Source of the DNA: an uncultured Lachnospiraceae bacterium
GTDB lineage: Bacteria; Bacillota; Clostridia; Lachnospirales; Lachnospiraceae
Assembly (NCBI GenBank): GCA_946624935.1
Contig: CAMOSN010000011.1
Span: forward strand, 1 to 32,656
Length of the DNA: 32,656 nt
Reading direction: 5' to 3'
This document shows, one piece after another, positions 1-8,203 of this stretch. Position 1 is the stretch's first letter; each line of letters starts with the position of its first letter. The notes under the pieces were generated by a model. The model did no database searches. It was given only the letters and a program-made list of their open reading frames with translations, and was not told the DNA's origin. Both the position numbers and the translations under genes were made by a program.

Positions 1-1
1 C

Positions 2-145
2 AAGGAGGAACAGGCAGCCAAGGAGGAACAGGCAGCCAAGGAGGAACAGGCAGCCAAGGAGGAACAGGCAGCCGAGGAAGAGAAGGCGGCTGAGGAAGCG
101 CAGGCGGCCAGGGAAGCGCAGGCAGCCAGGGACACGCAGGCAGTT
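2..145. repeat. 18-bp coding tandem repeat, 8 units
   Basis: Four exact copies of an 18-bp unit (AAGGAGGAACAGGCAGCC) lie at 2-19, 20-37, 38-55 and 56-73. Four diverged copies follow up to 145. The unit is in frame and encodes KEEQAA-type hexapeptides. The array probably continues upstream of the window. Exact identity at the DNA level points to recent expansion by slippage or recombination. Confidence 0.9.
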
Positions 146-577
146 ATGGCGGAAGACGGAGCCGGAGCGGAAGCCGAAGCAGAACCTGATTCAGAATCCG
201 ACCCAGAGGTGGAGACAGAATCTGATATGGAATCCGACGCCGAGGCAGAAAAGGAGGAGGAAGCGATCTCTGACGCAGAATCTGATGCGGAGGCGGAAAG
301 AGAGGCAGAAGCGGCATCTGACGCAGAATCCGACGCCGAGGCAGAAAAGGAGGAGGAAGCGATCTCTGACGCAGAATCTGATGCGGAGGCGGAAAGAGAG
401 GCAGAAGCGGCATCTGACGCAGAATCTGACGCCGAGGCGGAAAAGGAATCCGAAGCGGAAGCTGAGGAGAAGCCGGAGGAGGATCTGTTCCATTTCCACT
501 GGGACAGTGAGGAGGATACCGCAGTCGAGGAAGAGAAAAAGCCGAAGAAGAGGGGCTTTTTCGGCCTGTTCCGATAG
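2..577 (+). CDS. C-terminal part of a repetitive Glu/Ala/Asp-rich acidic protein (5' end outside window)
   Basis: The frame is open from the first bases of the window to the TAG at 577, so the true start lies upstream. The visible part opens with eight six-residue repeats (four identical KEEQAA units, then decayed EEEKAA, EEAQAA, REAQAA and RDTQAV). Next come 16-residue acidic units of the type SDAEAEKEEEAISDAE, alternating with an EREAEAAS version. It ends in a non-repetitive tail with FHFHWDSEED and a basic, hydrophobic end, KKPKKRGFFGLFR. No catalytic domain is visible. The composition suggests an extended or coiled, highly charged region, and the last residues could touch a membrane or a partner. 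I do not recognise the family; an acidic linker of a larger membrane or zinc-ribbon protein is possible. The gene ends 18 bp before ilvA, so the two may be cotranscribed. Confidence 0.7.
   Translation, partial: KEEQAAKEEQAAKEEQAAKEEQAAEEEKAAEEAQAAREAQAARDTQAVMAEDGAGAEAEAEPDSESDPEVETESDMESDAEAEKEEEAISDAESDAEAEREAEAASDAESDAEAEKEEEAISDAESDAEAEREAEAASDAESDAEAEKESEAEAEEKPEEDLFHFHWDSEEDTAVEEEKKPKKRGFFGLFR
233..472. repeat. 96-bp coding tandem repeat (2.5 copies)
   Basis: A 96-bp unit starting at 233 recurs almost unchanged at 329, and a third partial copy starts at 425 and fades by about 470. Each unit encodes two related 16-residue acidic blocks, so the protein period is 16 inside a 32-residue higher-order period. 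The copies differ by only a few silent-type changes, again implying recent duplication. Confidence 0.85.
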
Positions 578-595
578 GAAGGAGACAACGCGCAA

Positions 596-1813
596 ATGGA
601 AATGCTTACTTTGGAAGCTTTTGAGGAAGCATCGGAAATCGTCAAAAAGGTCACGGCTGAGACAAAACTGGTATACAGCAGCTATTTCAGCGCGCAGTGT
701 GACAACCGCGTATATCTGAAGCCGGAAAACATGCAGGTCACCGGAGCCTATAAGGTGCGAGGCTCCTACTACAAGATCAGCAAAATGTCGCCCGAGGAGC
801 GTCAGCGCGGACTGATCACTGCCTCTGCAGGCAACCATGCCCAGGGCGTTGCCAGAGCCGCCAGGGAATACAACTGCAAAAGCGTAATCGTAATGCCCAC
901 CACGACCCCTCTGATCAAGGTCAACCGCACAAAGAGCTATGGCGCGGAGGTGGTTCTGTGCGGTGATGTGTATGACGAGGCCTGCGAGCATGCACTCAAG
1001 CTTGCCCGTGAGGAAGGGTATACATTTATCCACCCTTTCGATGACGAGACCGTTGCCACGGGGCAGGGGACCATTGCCATGGAAATCATCAAGGAGCTTC
1101 CGCTGGTGGAATACATTCTCGTCCCTGTGGGCGGAGGCGGTCTGGCAACCGGCGTGTCGACCCTTGCCAAGCAGCTCAATCCGAAAATCAAAATCATCGG
1201 CGTGGAACCGGCAGGAGCAGCCTGCCTGAAGGCATCGCTGGAGGCAGGGCATGTTGTGACCGTACCGTCGGTCAACACGATCGCCGACGGCACCGCAGTC
1301 AAGACCCCCGGTGAAAAAATCTTCCCGTATCTGCAGCAGAACCTGGACGATATCATCACCGTAGAGGATGATGAACTGGTGGTTGCATTCCTGGATATGG
1401 TTGAAAACCACAAAATGATCGTGGAAAACTCCGGACTGCTTACGGTTGCCGCATTAAAGCATCTGAACATCCATAACAAAAAGGTTGTGAGCATCCTGAG
1501 CGGCGGAAACATGGACGTGATCACTATGTCCAGCGTGGTCCAGCACGGACTGATCGCCAGGGACCGCATATTTACCATCTCCGTCCTGCTTCCGGACAAG
1601 CCCGGTGCCCTTGTGGGCGTAGCCGGCGTGATCGCCGACGAACAGGGCAATGTGATCAAGCTCGAGCACAACCAGTTTGTCAGCACCAATCGAAACGCCG
1701 CCGTAAAACTGACCATTACCCTCGAAGCCTTCGGCCGCGAGCATAAGCAGCGGATCGTCGAAAGCCTCAAGGCGCACGGTTATGAAGTGCATTCTGAGGG
1801 CGTGAGTCTCTAA
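596..1813 (+). CDS. ilvA: Threonine ammonia-lyase (threonine dehydratase), ACT-domain type
   Basis: A PLP enzyme that deaminates L-threonine to 2-oxobutyrate, for isoleucine synthesis or threonine catabolism. The 405-residue protein has a fold-type II PLP domain, with the Schiff-base lysine in TGAYKVRGSY near residue 50, the ASAGNHAQG substrate loop and the glycine-rich phosphate loop GGGGLATG near residue 180. A C-terminal ACT-like regulatory domain begins near residue 325 (ISVLLPDKPGAL). The length fits the single-ACT type rather than the 510-residue biosynthetic E. coli IlvA, so both the catabolic (TdcB-like) and the biosynthetic role remain open. An AGGAAGGAG ribosome site precedes the ATG at 596; an ATG at 602 is a less likely alternative. 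No ilv or leu partners are in the window. Confidence 0.93.
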   Translation: MEMLTLEAFEEASEIVKKVTAETKLVYSSYFSAQCDNRVYLKPENMQVTGAYKVRGSYYKISKMSPEERQRGLITASAGNHAQGVARAAREYNCKSVIVMPTTTPLIKVNRTKSYGAEVVLCGDVYDEACEHALKLAREEGYTFIHPFDDETVATGQGTIAMEIIKELPLVEYILVPVGGGGLATGVSTLAKQLNPKIKIIGVEPAGAACLKASLEAGHVVTVPSVNTIADGTAVKTPGEKIFPYLQQNLDDIITVEDDELVVAFLDMVENHKMIVENSGLLTVAALKHLNIHNKKVVSILSGGNMDVITMSSVVQHGLIARDRIFTISVLLPDKPGALVGVAGVIADEQGNVIKLEHNQFVSTNRNAAVKLTITLEAFGREHKQRIVESLKAHGYEVHSEGVSL

Positions 1814-1870
1814 AAGAAGTGCATGCATAGGACGTCAGTCTCTAAAGAAGTGCATGTATGGGAAGTCAGC
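1805..1870. repeat. Imperfect ~32-bp direct repeat over the ilvA 3' end
   Basis: The sequence AGTCTCTAAAAGAAGTGCAT at 1805, which contains the ilvA stop codon, recurs as AGTCTCTAAAGAAGTGCAT at 1837. A third degenerate piece (AAGTCAGCTTC) starts near 1863. The repeat period is about 32 bp and it lies directly before the palindromic element. Confidence 0.75.
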
Positions 1871-1880
1871 TTCAAGTAAG

Positions 1881-1933
1881 ACAGGGGACGGTTCTCTGTT
1901 CCATAAAAAATGGGACAGAGAACCGTCCCCTGT
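1881..1933. repeat. 22-bp inverted repeat with terminator potential (REP/palindromic element)
   Basis: Left arm 1881-1902 and right arm 1912-1933 pair over 22 bp with one mismatch around a 9-nt A/T-rich loop. The core reads GGGACGGTTCTCTGT. It sits between the convergent ilvA and glycosyltransferase genes, where a hairpin could end transcription from both sides, although T-tracts are short. As I recall, similar GGGACGGTTCTCTGTCCC palindromes recur in clostridial genomes as REP-like repeats; that could not be checked here. No transposase is adjacent. Confidence 0.8.
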
Positions 1934-1940
1934 CCCATTT

Positions 1941-2855
1941 TCAGAATTGTTCGGAGATGATGTAGCGCGGCCGCCGCTGCACCTCCTGGTAGATTTGCGC
2001 GATATAGTATCCGATGATCCCCAGGCTGACCATGATGACACTTCCGAGGAAGAGCAGCAGAAGAATTACCGTTGTGAAGCCTTCTACGCTTTTCCCGGAG
2101 AAGTAGTGGATCAGTGTCTGAATGCTGAGGATGATTCCAATCAGAAACACGAAGATCCCGGCAAAGGTCACTGCCTGCATGGGGATGGTGGAGTAGCTGA
2201 GGATATTGGTCAGTGCGTAACGGATCAAAGAGATCGTGGACCACTTGGAGGTTCCGGCCTCGCGCTGCTGCACATCAAAGCCTATCGAGGTGGTACGAAA
2301 ACCGATCCAGGCAGACTGCGCACGGAAGAAGCCCTTCCGCTCCGGCATGGCCAGAAGCGCTTTGACGGCCTTCCGGTCCATCAGTTTGAAATCCGAGGCT
2401 CTGCGCATATCGATGCCGGTAGCGAAGGTCATGATCCTGTAGAAGACTCCGGCGCTGGCTTTGTACAGCAGGTTTTCTTTTCCGCGGGAATGCTTGACGC
2501 CTTCCACGACCTCATAACCCTGCTCCCACAGCGCCATCATTTCAAGGATCGTTTCCGGCGGATGCTGCAGATCACAATCCATCACCACGCAGCAGTCACC
2601 CTTTGCATGAGCAAGCCCTGCACAGATGGCGGCATCCTTTCCGAAGTTGCGTGAAAAATGAACCCCATGGATGGTATCGGTACTAGATGCAGCCTTCCGG
2701 ATTTCCTCCCAGGTCCCGTCAGTGGACCCGTCGTCGACGAAGATCAGTTCGTACGAAAAGTGCTGCCCCGAAAGGAGTGAAGTCATGACGGCTGCGGTTT
2801 TGGGAAGCATGGCCTGCTCGTTATAGGCTGGAATGACAACGGATAGCAAAGACAT
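1941..2855 (-). CDS. Family 2 membrane glycosyltransferase (DPM1/GtrB-like, polyprenyl-phosphate type)
   Basis: The 304-residue protein starts with a GT-A domain: VVIPAYNE at the N-terminus, VDDGSTDGT near residue 41 for nucleotide-sugar binding, and the DxD-type metal motif in DCDLQHPPE near residue 93. Two hydrophobic segments near residues 228-250 and 262-288 would anchor it in the membrane. This layout matches enzymes that move a sugar from a nucleotide donor to undecaprenyl phosphate at the cytoplasmic face, for later use in glycan or teichoic-acid decoration. The actual sugar cannot be read from sequence. A GGAGA ribosome site lies upstream of the ATG. It stands alone, with its own promoter at 2897-2925, and converges with ilvA. 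Confidence 0.88.
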   Translation of the reverse strand: MSLLSVVIPAYNEQAMLPKTAAVMTSLLSGQHFSYELIFVDDGSTDGTWEEIRKAASSTDTIHGVHFSRNFGKDAAICAGLAHAKGDCCVVMDCDLQHPPETILEMMALWEQGYEVVEGVKHSRGKENLLYKASAGVFYRIMTFATGIDMRRASDFKLMDRKAVKALLAMPERKGFFRAQSAWIGFRTTSIGFDVQQREAGTSKWSTISLIRYALTNILSYSTIPMQAVTFAGIFVFLIGIILSIQTLIHYFSGKSVEGFTTVILLLLFLGSVIMVSLGIIGYYIAQIYQEVQRRPRYIISEQF

Positions 2856-2896
2856 AAAAACATCTCCATAAATCAGTTTTCTTTTTCAACCTTTTC

Positions 2897-2925
2897 ATTA
2901 TAAACGCAGAACCTTGAAATGTCCA
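2897..2925 (-). promoter_or_regulatory. SigA-type promoter of the glycosyltransferase gene
   Basis: On the minus strand, TGGACA (2920-2925) and TATAAT (2897-2902) are separated by exactly 17 bp. It lies about 45 bp upstream of the glycosyltransferase start and separates that gene from the upstream phosphorylase gene on the same strand. Confidence 0.7.
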
Positions 2926-2932
2926 CTGCCGT

Positions 2933-5368
2933 TCAGCCCATGACGACCTGAACCTGATATCTGTCCGTACCGGGTGCAAAGGGAACCGTATTGCCCTTGA
3001 TTTCCTTTCCGTTCACGATCAGCTTTTTGATGCCCTTGCAAACGTGATCCGGATTGCTTACCGAAATGTCATAGACAGCGCCGCGGAAACTGCGCGTTAC
3101 GCTGAAGTCGCCGAAATCGGCAGGTACACACGGATCAATGCACAGACCGTCGTAATCCGGACGGATTCCGAGGATGTACTGGGAAATGTTGACGAAGGTC
3201 CAGGCAGCCGTGCCGGTCAGCCAGCTGTTCTTTCCCTGACCGTGAAAACGTGCATCTCTTCCTGCGACCATCTGTGAATATACATAGGGCTCCGTACAGT
3301 GAATCTCCGAAAATTCCTCGGTGTAGGCCGGGCATGTCTTACGGTAGATCTCAAAAGCGCGGTCTCCATGACCCAGTACGGTCTCGGCAATCGAGACCCA
3401 TGGATTGTTGTGACAGAAGATCCCGGCATTTTCCTTATATCCGGGCGGATAGGAGGACACCTCGCCGAGGTTGAGATAATAGTGGGTGTACGCAGGCTGC
3501 AGAATCATGATCCCGTACTGCGTATCCAGATATTTCTGCACGGACGCCAGTGCTTTTTCGGCAAGTCCCTCCTCAACACCAATTCCGGCAAGCACACAGA
3601 AGCCCTGCGGCTCAATGTAAATTTTCCCTTCTTCACATTCGGCCGAGCCGACCTTCTGAGAATGGGCGTCGTAGGCACGTACAAACCATTCTCCATCCCA
3701 TCCTGCGCTGATCGTGGCCTGATACATGGCATCGACTTCTTCTCTGGCGTGCTGCGCAAGGCCGGCCCGACCGGTCAGATCACAGATTTTTGCATATTCC
3801 AGCCCGTATTTCACGAACATGCCCGCAATGAATACCGATTCCGCAACCGGTCCTTCGGAGGGGCCGGTTGTCTGGAACGGTTCGCCCGGTTCCTCGGAAA
3901 AGCAGTTCAGGTTGAGGCAGTCGTTCCAGTCGGCGCGTCCGATGAGCGGCAGCCCGTGGGGTCCCTTATGCGTTGCCGTAAAGGTAAAGGAACGCGTAAG
4001 ATGTTCAAACAGCGGCACGGCGGTTTCCGGATCACTGTCAAAGGGTGTCGGATGATCCAGGATGGAAAAGTCGCCGGTTTCCTTCAAATATGCTGCAACG
4101 GCAGCGATCAGCCACAGCGGATCATCATTAAAGCCGCTTCCGATTTCCATGTTTCCCTTTTTGGTAAGGGGCTGATACTGGTGATAGGCACTGCCGTCTG
4201 CAAACTGTGTGGACGCAATATCGATGATCCGCTCCCGGGCCCTCTCCGGAATCAGATGAACAAATCCGAGAAGATCCTGGCAGCTGTCGCGGAAGCCCAT
4301 ACCACGCCCGATACCGGATTCGTAGTACGAAGCGGAACGGGACATGTTGAAGGTGACCATACACTGGTACTGATTCCAGATGTTGACCATGCGGTTTACC
4401 TTATCGTTTTCGGTATGCACGGTGTAAGCGGAAAGGAGCTTTTTCCAGGAAGCCTTTAAACGGGCAAATGCTTCCTCCACCTGCTGCGTGGTGGAAAAAC
4501 GGGAGAGCAGAGCATTGGCGGGTTCCTTATTGATGATCCCCGGTGCCTCCCATTTTTTGTCAACGGGATTTTCCACATACCCGAGCACAAAGATGAACTG
4601 CTTTGCTTCGCCGGGGGCAAGGGTAATGTTCAGCTGATGTGCGGCGATCGGGAACCATCCGCTGGTGAGTGAACCTGTGCATCCGCCGTTTGCAATTGCA
4701 AGGGGGGAGGCTGCGCTGTTGTAGCGGCCGATAAAATCCTCGCGACTGGTGTCGAAGCCATCCACCGCTGTATTTACGGCAAATACCGCATAATGATTTC
4801 TCCGCTCGCGATATTCGGTCTTATGATAGATGGCCGAGCCGCACACCTCTACCTCTCCGGTGCTTAAGTTCCTCTGATAGTTTGTCATGTCATCCATGGC
4901 ATTCCACAGGCAGAATTCCACATAGGAGTACAGCTGGATACTTTTTTCCTCATTCGAAGTATTCGTCAGGGTAAGCGCATTGATCTCGCAGGCCGCATCC
5001 GTCGGGACAAAATTAAGCAGCTCCGCCTTCAGAAGATTTTTCGAAGACAGAAAACGGGTATATCCGATGCCGTGGCGGCATTCATACTGGTCCAGTTCAC
5101 ACTGCGTAGGCTGCCATCCCGGATTCCAGAGGACATCACCGTCTTTGATGTAATAGTATTTTCCGTTGGAATCATAGGGAACACTGTTATAACGATATCT
5201 GGTCAGTCGGAGCAGCTTGGCATCCTTATAAAAACTGTAGCCTCCGCATGTATTCGAAACAAGGGAGAAAAAATCTTTGCTTCCCAGATAATTGATCCAG
5301 GGCAGAGGCGTTTTCGGGGTTGTGATGACATACTCCATTGCGGCATCATCAAAATAGCCGTATTTCAT
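2933..5368 (-). CDS. Cellobiose phosphorylase (GH94)
   Basis: Splits cellobiose with inorganic phosphate into glucose 1-phosphate and glucose in the cytoplasm, saving ATP compared with hydrolysis. The 811-residue product matches the usual size of cellobiose phosphorylases and is shorter than cellodextrin phosphorylases (near 980). The N-terminus ([38 protein letters not shown]) and ECRHGIGYT near residue 96 are typical. The central catalytic (alpha/alpha)6 region has [10 protein letters not shown] near 356, GFNDDPLWL near 412 and [10 protein letters not shown] near 477, in which Asp483 is the expected general acid. The ATG at 5368 was chosen because AGGAGG lies six bases upstream; a longer frame adds 13 residues. 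It is divergent from the ABC importer and shares an operator-like site with it, which supports a disaccharide uptake-phosphorolysis module. Confidence 0.93.
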   Translation of the reverse strand: MKYGYFDDAAMEYVITTPKTPLPWINYLGSKDFFSLVSNTCGGYSFYKDAKLLRLTRYRYNSVPYDSNGKYYYIKDGDVLWNPGWQPTQCELDQYECRHGIGYTRFLSSKNLLKAELLNFVPTDAACEINALTLTNTSNEEKSIQLYSYVEFCLWNAMDDMTNYQRNLSTGEVEVCGSAIYHKTEYRERRNHYAVFAVNTAVDGFDTSREDFIGRYNSAASPLAIANGGCTGSLTSGWFPIAAHQLNITLAPGEAKQFIFVLGYVENPVDKKWEAPGIINKEPANALLSRFSTTQQVEEAFARLKASWKKLLSAYTVHTENDKVNRMVNIWNQYQCMVTFNMSRSASYYESGIGRGMGFRDSCQDLLGFVHLIPERARERIIDIASTQFADGSAYHQYQPLTKKGNMEIGSGFNDDPLWLIAAVAAYLKETGDFSILDHPTPFDSDPETAVPLFEHLTRSFTFTATHKGPHGLPLIGRADWNDCLNLNCFSEEPGEPFQTTGPSEGPVAESVFIAGMFVKYGLEYAKICDLTGRAGLAQHAREEVDAMYQATISAGWDGEWFVRAYDAHSQKVGSAECEEGKIYIEPQGFCVLAGIGVEEGLAEKALASVQKYLDTQYGIMILQPAYTHYYLNLGEVSSYPPGYKENAGIFCHNNPWVSIAETVLGHGDRAFEIYRKTCPAYTEEFSEIHCTEPYVYSQMVAGRDARFHGQGKNSWLTGTAAWTFVNISQYILGIRPDYDGLCIDPCVPADFGDFSVTRSFRGAVYDISVSNPDHVCKGIKKLIVNGKEIKGNTVPFAPGTDRYQVQVVMG

Positions 5369-5388
5369 GACATACCTCCTTTCGGTTA

Positions 5389-5402
5389 TGAAAACGTTTA
5401 AG
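5389..5402. promoter_or_regulatory. Candidate LacI-family/cre-like operator, cellobiose phosphorylase side
   Basis: TGAAAACGTTTAAG matches the LacI/CcpA-type pattern TGWAANCGNTNWCA except at the last two positions and has the central CG typical of the family. It lies about 10-20 bp downstream of the predicted phosphorylase transcription start, where a repressor would block elongation. A near-identical site is at 5831. Confidence 0.6.
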
Positions 5403-5417
5403 TTCAATATTAAGGTC

Positions 5418-5446
5418 AGTATAGCCTAAGGAATTTCTTTTTGCAA
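5418..5446 (-). promoter_or_regulatory. SigA-type promoter of cellobiose phosphorylase
   Basis: Minus-strand TTGCAA (5441-5446) and TATACT (5418-5423) are spaced by 17 bp. The predicted start is near 5411, followed by the operator-like site and then AGGAGG. Confidence 0.75.
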
Positions 5447-5794
5447 GCAGTTCCTGAAAATAGCAATTATTGCCGGTCGAGCAATATTGTGGAGTTTCAT
5501 ATGGACATTAGCTACAAATCAGAGGAAAGAAATATCGATAATTGATCAATAAAGAACAAATTCAGTGCCACAAAAAGCAGGGCCGGGAAGCGGAAGAGAA
5601 GCGTTCCGGAAGAGGACAGCGTTCGCTGCGCCGCCAGCTGGCGCAGACATCGAATTCGAAACTGGTTTCGACCGACGATCCTGCCGGCCGGACAAATATG
5701 GACAGTGAGCTCTTCGAAATTATCAATAATGCACAAATTGGGGATGCTATAATTGTGAAAACAGTAAAAACATGTGCATTCATGAAAAATGTAC
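5447..5794. other. Intergenic region between divergent phosphorylase and importer
   Basis: No convincing gene is seen. A TTG-initiated frame running through 5542-5844 overlaps the promoter and operator, has no family resemblance and no well-placed ribosome site. Two structures are visible. One is an imperfect inverted repeat, CAATTATTGC (5464-5473) with GCAATATTG (5481-5489), just upstream of the phosphorylase -35. The other is a GC-rich hairpin, CTGCGCC/GGCGCAG, near 5628-5648. Either might be a regulatory site; neither is assigned. Confidence 0.4.
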
Positions 5795-5823
5795 TTGCCA
5801 AAATTATCATCGTGAGATATGAT
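5795..5823 (+). promoter_or_regulatory. SigA-type promoter of the sugar ABC importer
   Basis: TTGCCA (5795-5800) and TATGAT (5818-5823) are spaced by 17 bp. The predicted start, near 5830, falls at the edge of the operator-like site. Confidence 0.75.
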
Positions 5824-5830
5824 TTGTCCA

Positions 5831-5844
5831 TGAAAACGATTTAG
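5831..5844. promoter_or_regulatory. Candidate LacI-family/cre-like operator, importer side
   Basis: TGAAAACGATTTAG shares TGAAAACGWTT with the site at 5389. It begins at the predicted +1 of the importer promoter. Repression by the LacI-family protein encoded at 9227 is the simplest reading; CcpA is an alternative. Confidence 0.6.
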
Positions 5845-5876
5845 TACATTGTTTCATTTCTGAAGGAGGAAGACAA

Positions 5877-7196
5877 ATGAACAAAAAGCTTATGAGCATT
5901 GCTCTGACAGCAGCAGCAGTTGGCTGTGTTGCAGGTACCACAGCTTTCGCAGACGGAAATGTACTGAACATTCAGTGCTGGAACGAAGAATTCAAAACCC
6001 GCCTGACCGATCACTATCCCGGATACGAAGAGGTTGACGGCACCCATGGCAAGATCGGTGATGTTGATGTTGTATGGACCATCACTCCGAGCGATGACAA
6101 CGCCTATCAGAATCATCTGGACGAAGTACTTCCGGTAAATGAGGAAGCAGCTGATGACGAAAAGGTAGACCTGTTCCTGATCGAAGCAGACTACGCCAAA
6201 AAGTACATCAACAGCGAGGTAGAGGTTACCGAAAAGATCGCTGACCTTGGCATTACCGATGACGAGCTGGCCAACCAGTATCAGTACACGAAGGATGTTG
6301 TAACGGATGCAGAAGGCAATCTGCGCGGCGTTTCATGGCAGGGCTGCCCGGGCGTTCTGATCTTCAACCGTGAAGCAGCGAAGGAAGTATTCGGAACGGA
6401 TGATCTGGATACTGTTCAGGAAAAGGTAAAAGACTGGGATACCTTCAAGGCTACCGCAGCTGAGCTGAAGGAAGCAGGCTATTCCATCGTTTCTACCGTA
6501 AATGATACCTACCGTGTATATTCCAACAATGTTACCACTCCGTGGGTTGTGGACGGCAAGCTCAACATCGACGACAACCTGATGAAATGGGTAGACGACT
6601 CCATGGAAATGGTGGAAGCAGGCGAGACCAATACCTTCGAGCTGTGGTCTGATGACTGGGCAAAGGGCTTCTTCCCGGATGGAAAGGTATTCTGCTACTT
6701 CGGACCGGCATGGCTGATCAACTTCTCCATGCATGCTGATGAAGAGGGTTCAATTGCAAATCTCGGCGGCTGGGGTGCTGTTGAAGGGCCGCAGGGCTTC
6801 TACTGGGGCGGTACCTGGATCGCTGCTGCAAAGGGAACCGATAACCCTGAGCTTGTAGCGGACATCATTCGTAAGCTGACCACCGATGAAGGCATCATGA
6901 CCGACATCGTAAAGGCTGACAGCGATTTCGTAAACAACAAACCGGCTATGGAAGCAGCTGCTGAGGATGACAGCTTTGCATTCGCAGTACTGGGCGGACA
7001 GAATCCGCTGGCTATGTTCTGCGCTGGTGCCGAAAAGATCGATCTGTCCAACATGGGCGATTATGATCAGGGCTGCACTGAGGAATTCCAGAATGCAATG
7101 AAGAACTACTTCGACGGAAATGCTTCCAAGGAAGAAGCGATCGAGCTGTTCAAGACTGCGATCTCCGAGAAGTATCCGGATCTGGTTGTAGAATAA
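5877..7196 (+). CDS. Extracellular sugar-binding protein of an ABC importer (CUT1 type)
   Basis: A 439-residue solute-binding protein that would capture an oligosaccharide, probably cellobiose, outside the membrane and hand it to the two permeases downstream. The N-terminus is a Sec signal (MNKKLM plus a hydrophobic core). Cleavage could follow AFA at residue 25. A weak lipobox, AVGC with Cys17, would instead make it a lipoprotein, which is the usual form in Gram-positives. The mature part has the family 1 fold pattern, many aromatic residues that could stack on sugars, and GGWGAVEGPQGFYWGGTW near residue 300, typical of this group. GAAGGAGGAAG precedes the ATG. Predicted high expression fits its strong promoter and the hairpin just after the gene. 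Confidence 0.92.
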   Translation: MNKKLMSIALTAAAVGCVAGTTAFADGNVLNIQCWNEEFKTRLTDHYPGYEEVDGTHGKIGDVDVVWTITPSDDNAYQNHLDEVLPVNEEAADDEKVDLFLIEADYAKKYINSEVEVTEKIADLGITDDELANQYQYTKDVVTDAEGNLRGVSWQGCPGVLIFNREAAKEVFGTDDLDTVQEKVKDWDTFKATAAELKEAGYSIVSTVNDTYRVYSNNVTTPWVVDGKLNIDDNLMKWVDDSMEMVEAGETNTFELWSDDWAKGFFPDGKVFCYFGPAWLINFSMHADEEGSIANLGGWGAVEGPQGFYWGGTWIAAAKGTDNPELVADIIRKLTTDEGIMTDIVKADSDFVNNKPAMEAAAEDDSFAFAVLGGQNPLAMFCAGAEKIDLSNMGDYDQGCTEEFQNAMKNYFDGNASKEEAIELFKTAISEKYPDLVVE

Positions 7197-7218
7197 TCAA
7201 ATTGTAAGGTACTGGAAG

Positions 7219-7265
7219 GAGCCGTTCCTGCCCGGCAGCATTTGCAGGGCAGGGCGGCTCTTTTT
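7219..7265 (+). terminator. Internal hairpin with T-tract after the binding-protein gene (attenuating terminator)
   Basis: The arms GAGCCGTTCCTGCCC (7219-7233) and GGGCAGGGCGGCTC (7247-7260) form a GC-rich stem followed by TTTTT. It lies inside the importer operon, so partial read-through would give more binding protein than permease, a common arrangement in sugar ABC operons. Confidence 0.75.
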
Positions 7266-7285
7266 GACAGGAGGGACTGCCGGTC

Positions 7286-8197
7286 ATGAGGAATAAGCAT
7301 AAAGCGGTCAGTTATAATAAGTGGGGATACATCTTTCTGATCCCCTTCGTTACGGTTTACATCGTTTTTCAGATGATCCCGCTGTTTACGACGATCTATA
7401 ACAGCTTTTTTGAAAACTATATGTCGGGCCTGAAGCAGATCGGACCGAATTTTGTCGGTCTGGCAAATTACAAGGCTCTGTTCGCCAGCGGAGATATCTG
7501 GAAATATCTGCGCAACACCATGATTATGTGGATCATGGGCTTTGTTCCGCAGATTTTCTTCTCTTTGCTGCTCGGTGCATGGTTTTCCGACAGTATGCTT
7601 CGCGTAAAGGGGCAGCGGTTTTTCAAGACCGTCATTTATCTGCCCAACCTGATCATGGCTTCCGCCTTTTCCATGCTGTTTTTCGCATTGTTCTCGGATG
7701 GCGGGCCGATCAATACGATTCTTGTATCCCTCGGGATCTTCAAAGAACCGTATAAGTTTTTCTCGCATGTATGGAGCGCCAGGAGCCTGGTTGCTTTCAT
7801 GAACTTTCTGATGTGGTTCGGGAATACGACAATCCTGCTGATGGCCGGAATGCTCGGAATCGACAGCTCACTGTTTGAAGCGGCAAATGTGGACGGAGCC
7901 ACCTCCACCCAGATCTTTTTTAAGATCACCCTGCCCCTGCTGCGCCCGATTCTGGTATATGTGCTGATCACTTCTCTGATCGGCGGCCTGCAGATGTTCG
8001 ATGTACCGCAGATTCTTACCAACGGAACCGGTGACCCGATGCGGAATACGATGACGCTGATCATGTATCTGAACAAGCATCTGTTCAGCAAGAATTACGG
8101 GATGGCCGGTGCACTGTCCGTGGTTCTGTTCATTATAACTGGAATTCTGAGTATCATTGTGTTCCGGGCGACCGGAGACCGTCAGAAAGCGAGGTGA
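7286..8197 (+). CDS. Sugar ABC transporter permease (MalF/UgpA-like)
   Basis: One of the two membrane subunits of the importer, 303 residues with about six hydrophobic segments. The first spans about residues 14-35, after a short basic N-terminus. The EAA loop that contacts the ATPase is clear as EAANVDGATSTQIFFKITLP near residue 198. CAGGAGGG lies upstream of the ATG, with somewhat long spacing. The stop is six bases from the next permease start. No ATPase gene is present locally; CUT1 importers in Firmicutes often share one MsmX/UgpC-like ATPase encoded elsewhere. Confidence 0.93.
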   Translation: MRNKHKAVSYNKWGYIFLIPFVTVYIVFQMIPLFTTIYNSFFENYMSGLKQIGPNFVGLANYKALFASGDIWKYLRNTMIMWIMGFVPQIFFSLLLGAWFSDSMLRVKGQRFFKTVIYLPNLIMASAFSMLFFALFSDGGPINTILVSLGIFKEPYKFFSHVWSARSLVAFMNFLMWFGNTTILLMAGMLGIDSSLFEAANVDGATSTQIFFKITLPLLRPILVYVLITSLIGGLQMFDVPQILTNGTGDPMRNTMTLIMYLNKHLFSKNYGMAGALSVVLFIITGILSIIVFRATGDRQKAR

Positions 8198-8203
8198 GAG
8201 GGC

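Noticed and set aside
2..145. CRISPR-like short tandem repeats
   Set aside because: The 18-bp units are contiguous, without spacers, and are in frame within a coding region.
191..1411. Long leftward reading frame over the acidic repeat and ilvA
   Set aside because: It mirrors GC-biased codons of real rightward genes; its protein is Arg/Leu/Phe repeats opposite the acidic repeats and has no family motif.
1854..2654. Rightward frame opposite the glycosyltransferase
   Set aside because: It is antisense to a clear GT2 protein with GT-A motifs and has no motif of its own.
3299..4459. Rightward frame opposite cellobiose phosphorylase
   Set aside because: It is antisense to the GH94 catalytic region; no ribosome site or domain.
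5542..5844. Small TTG-initiated protein in the divergent intergenic region
   Set aside because: It overlaps a near-consensus promoter and operator, has a badly spaced ribosome site and no recognisable family.
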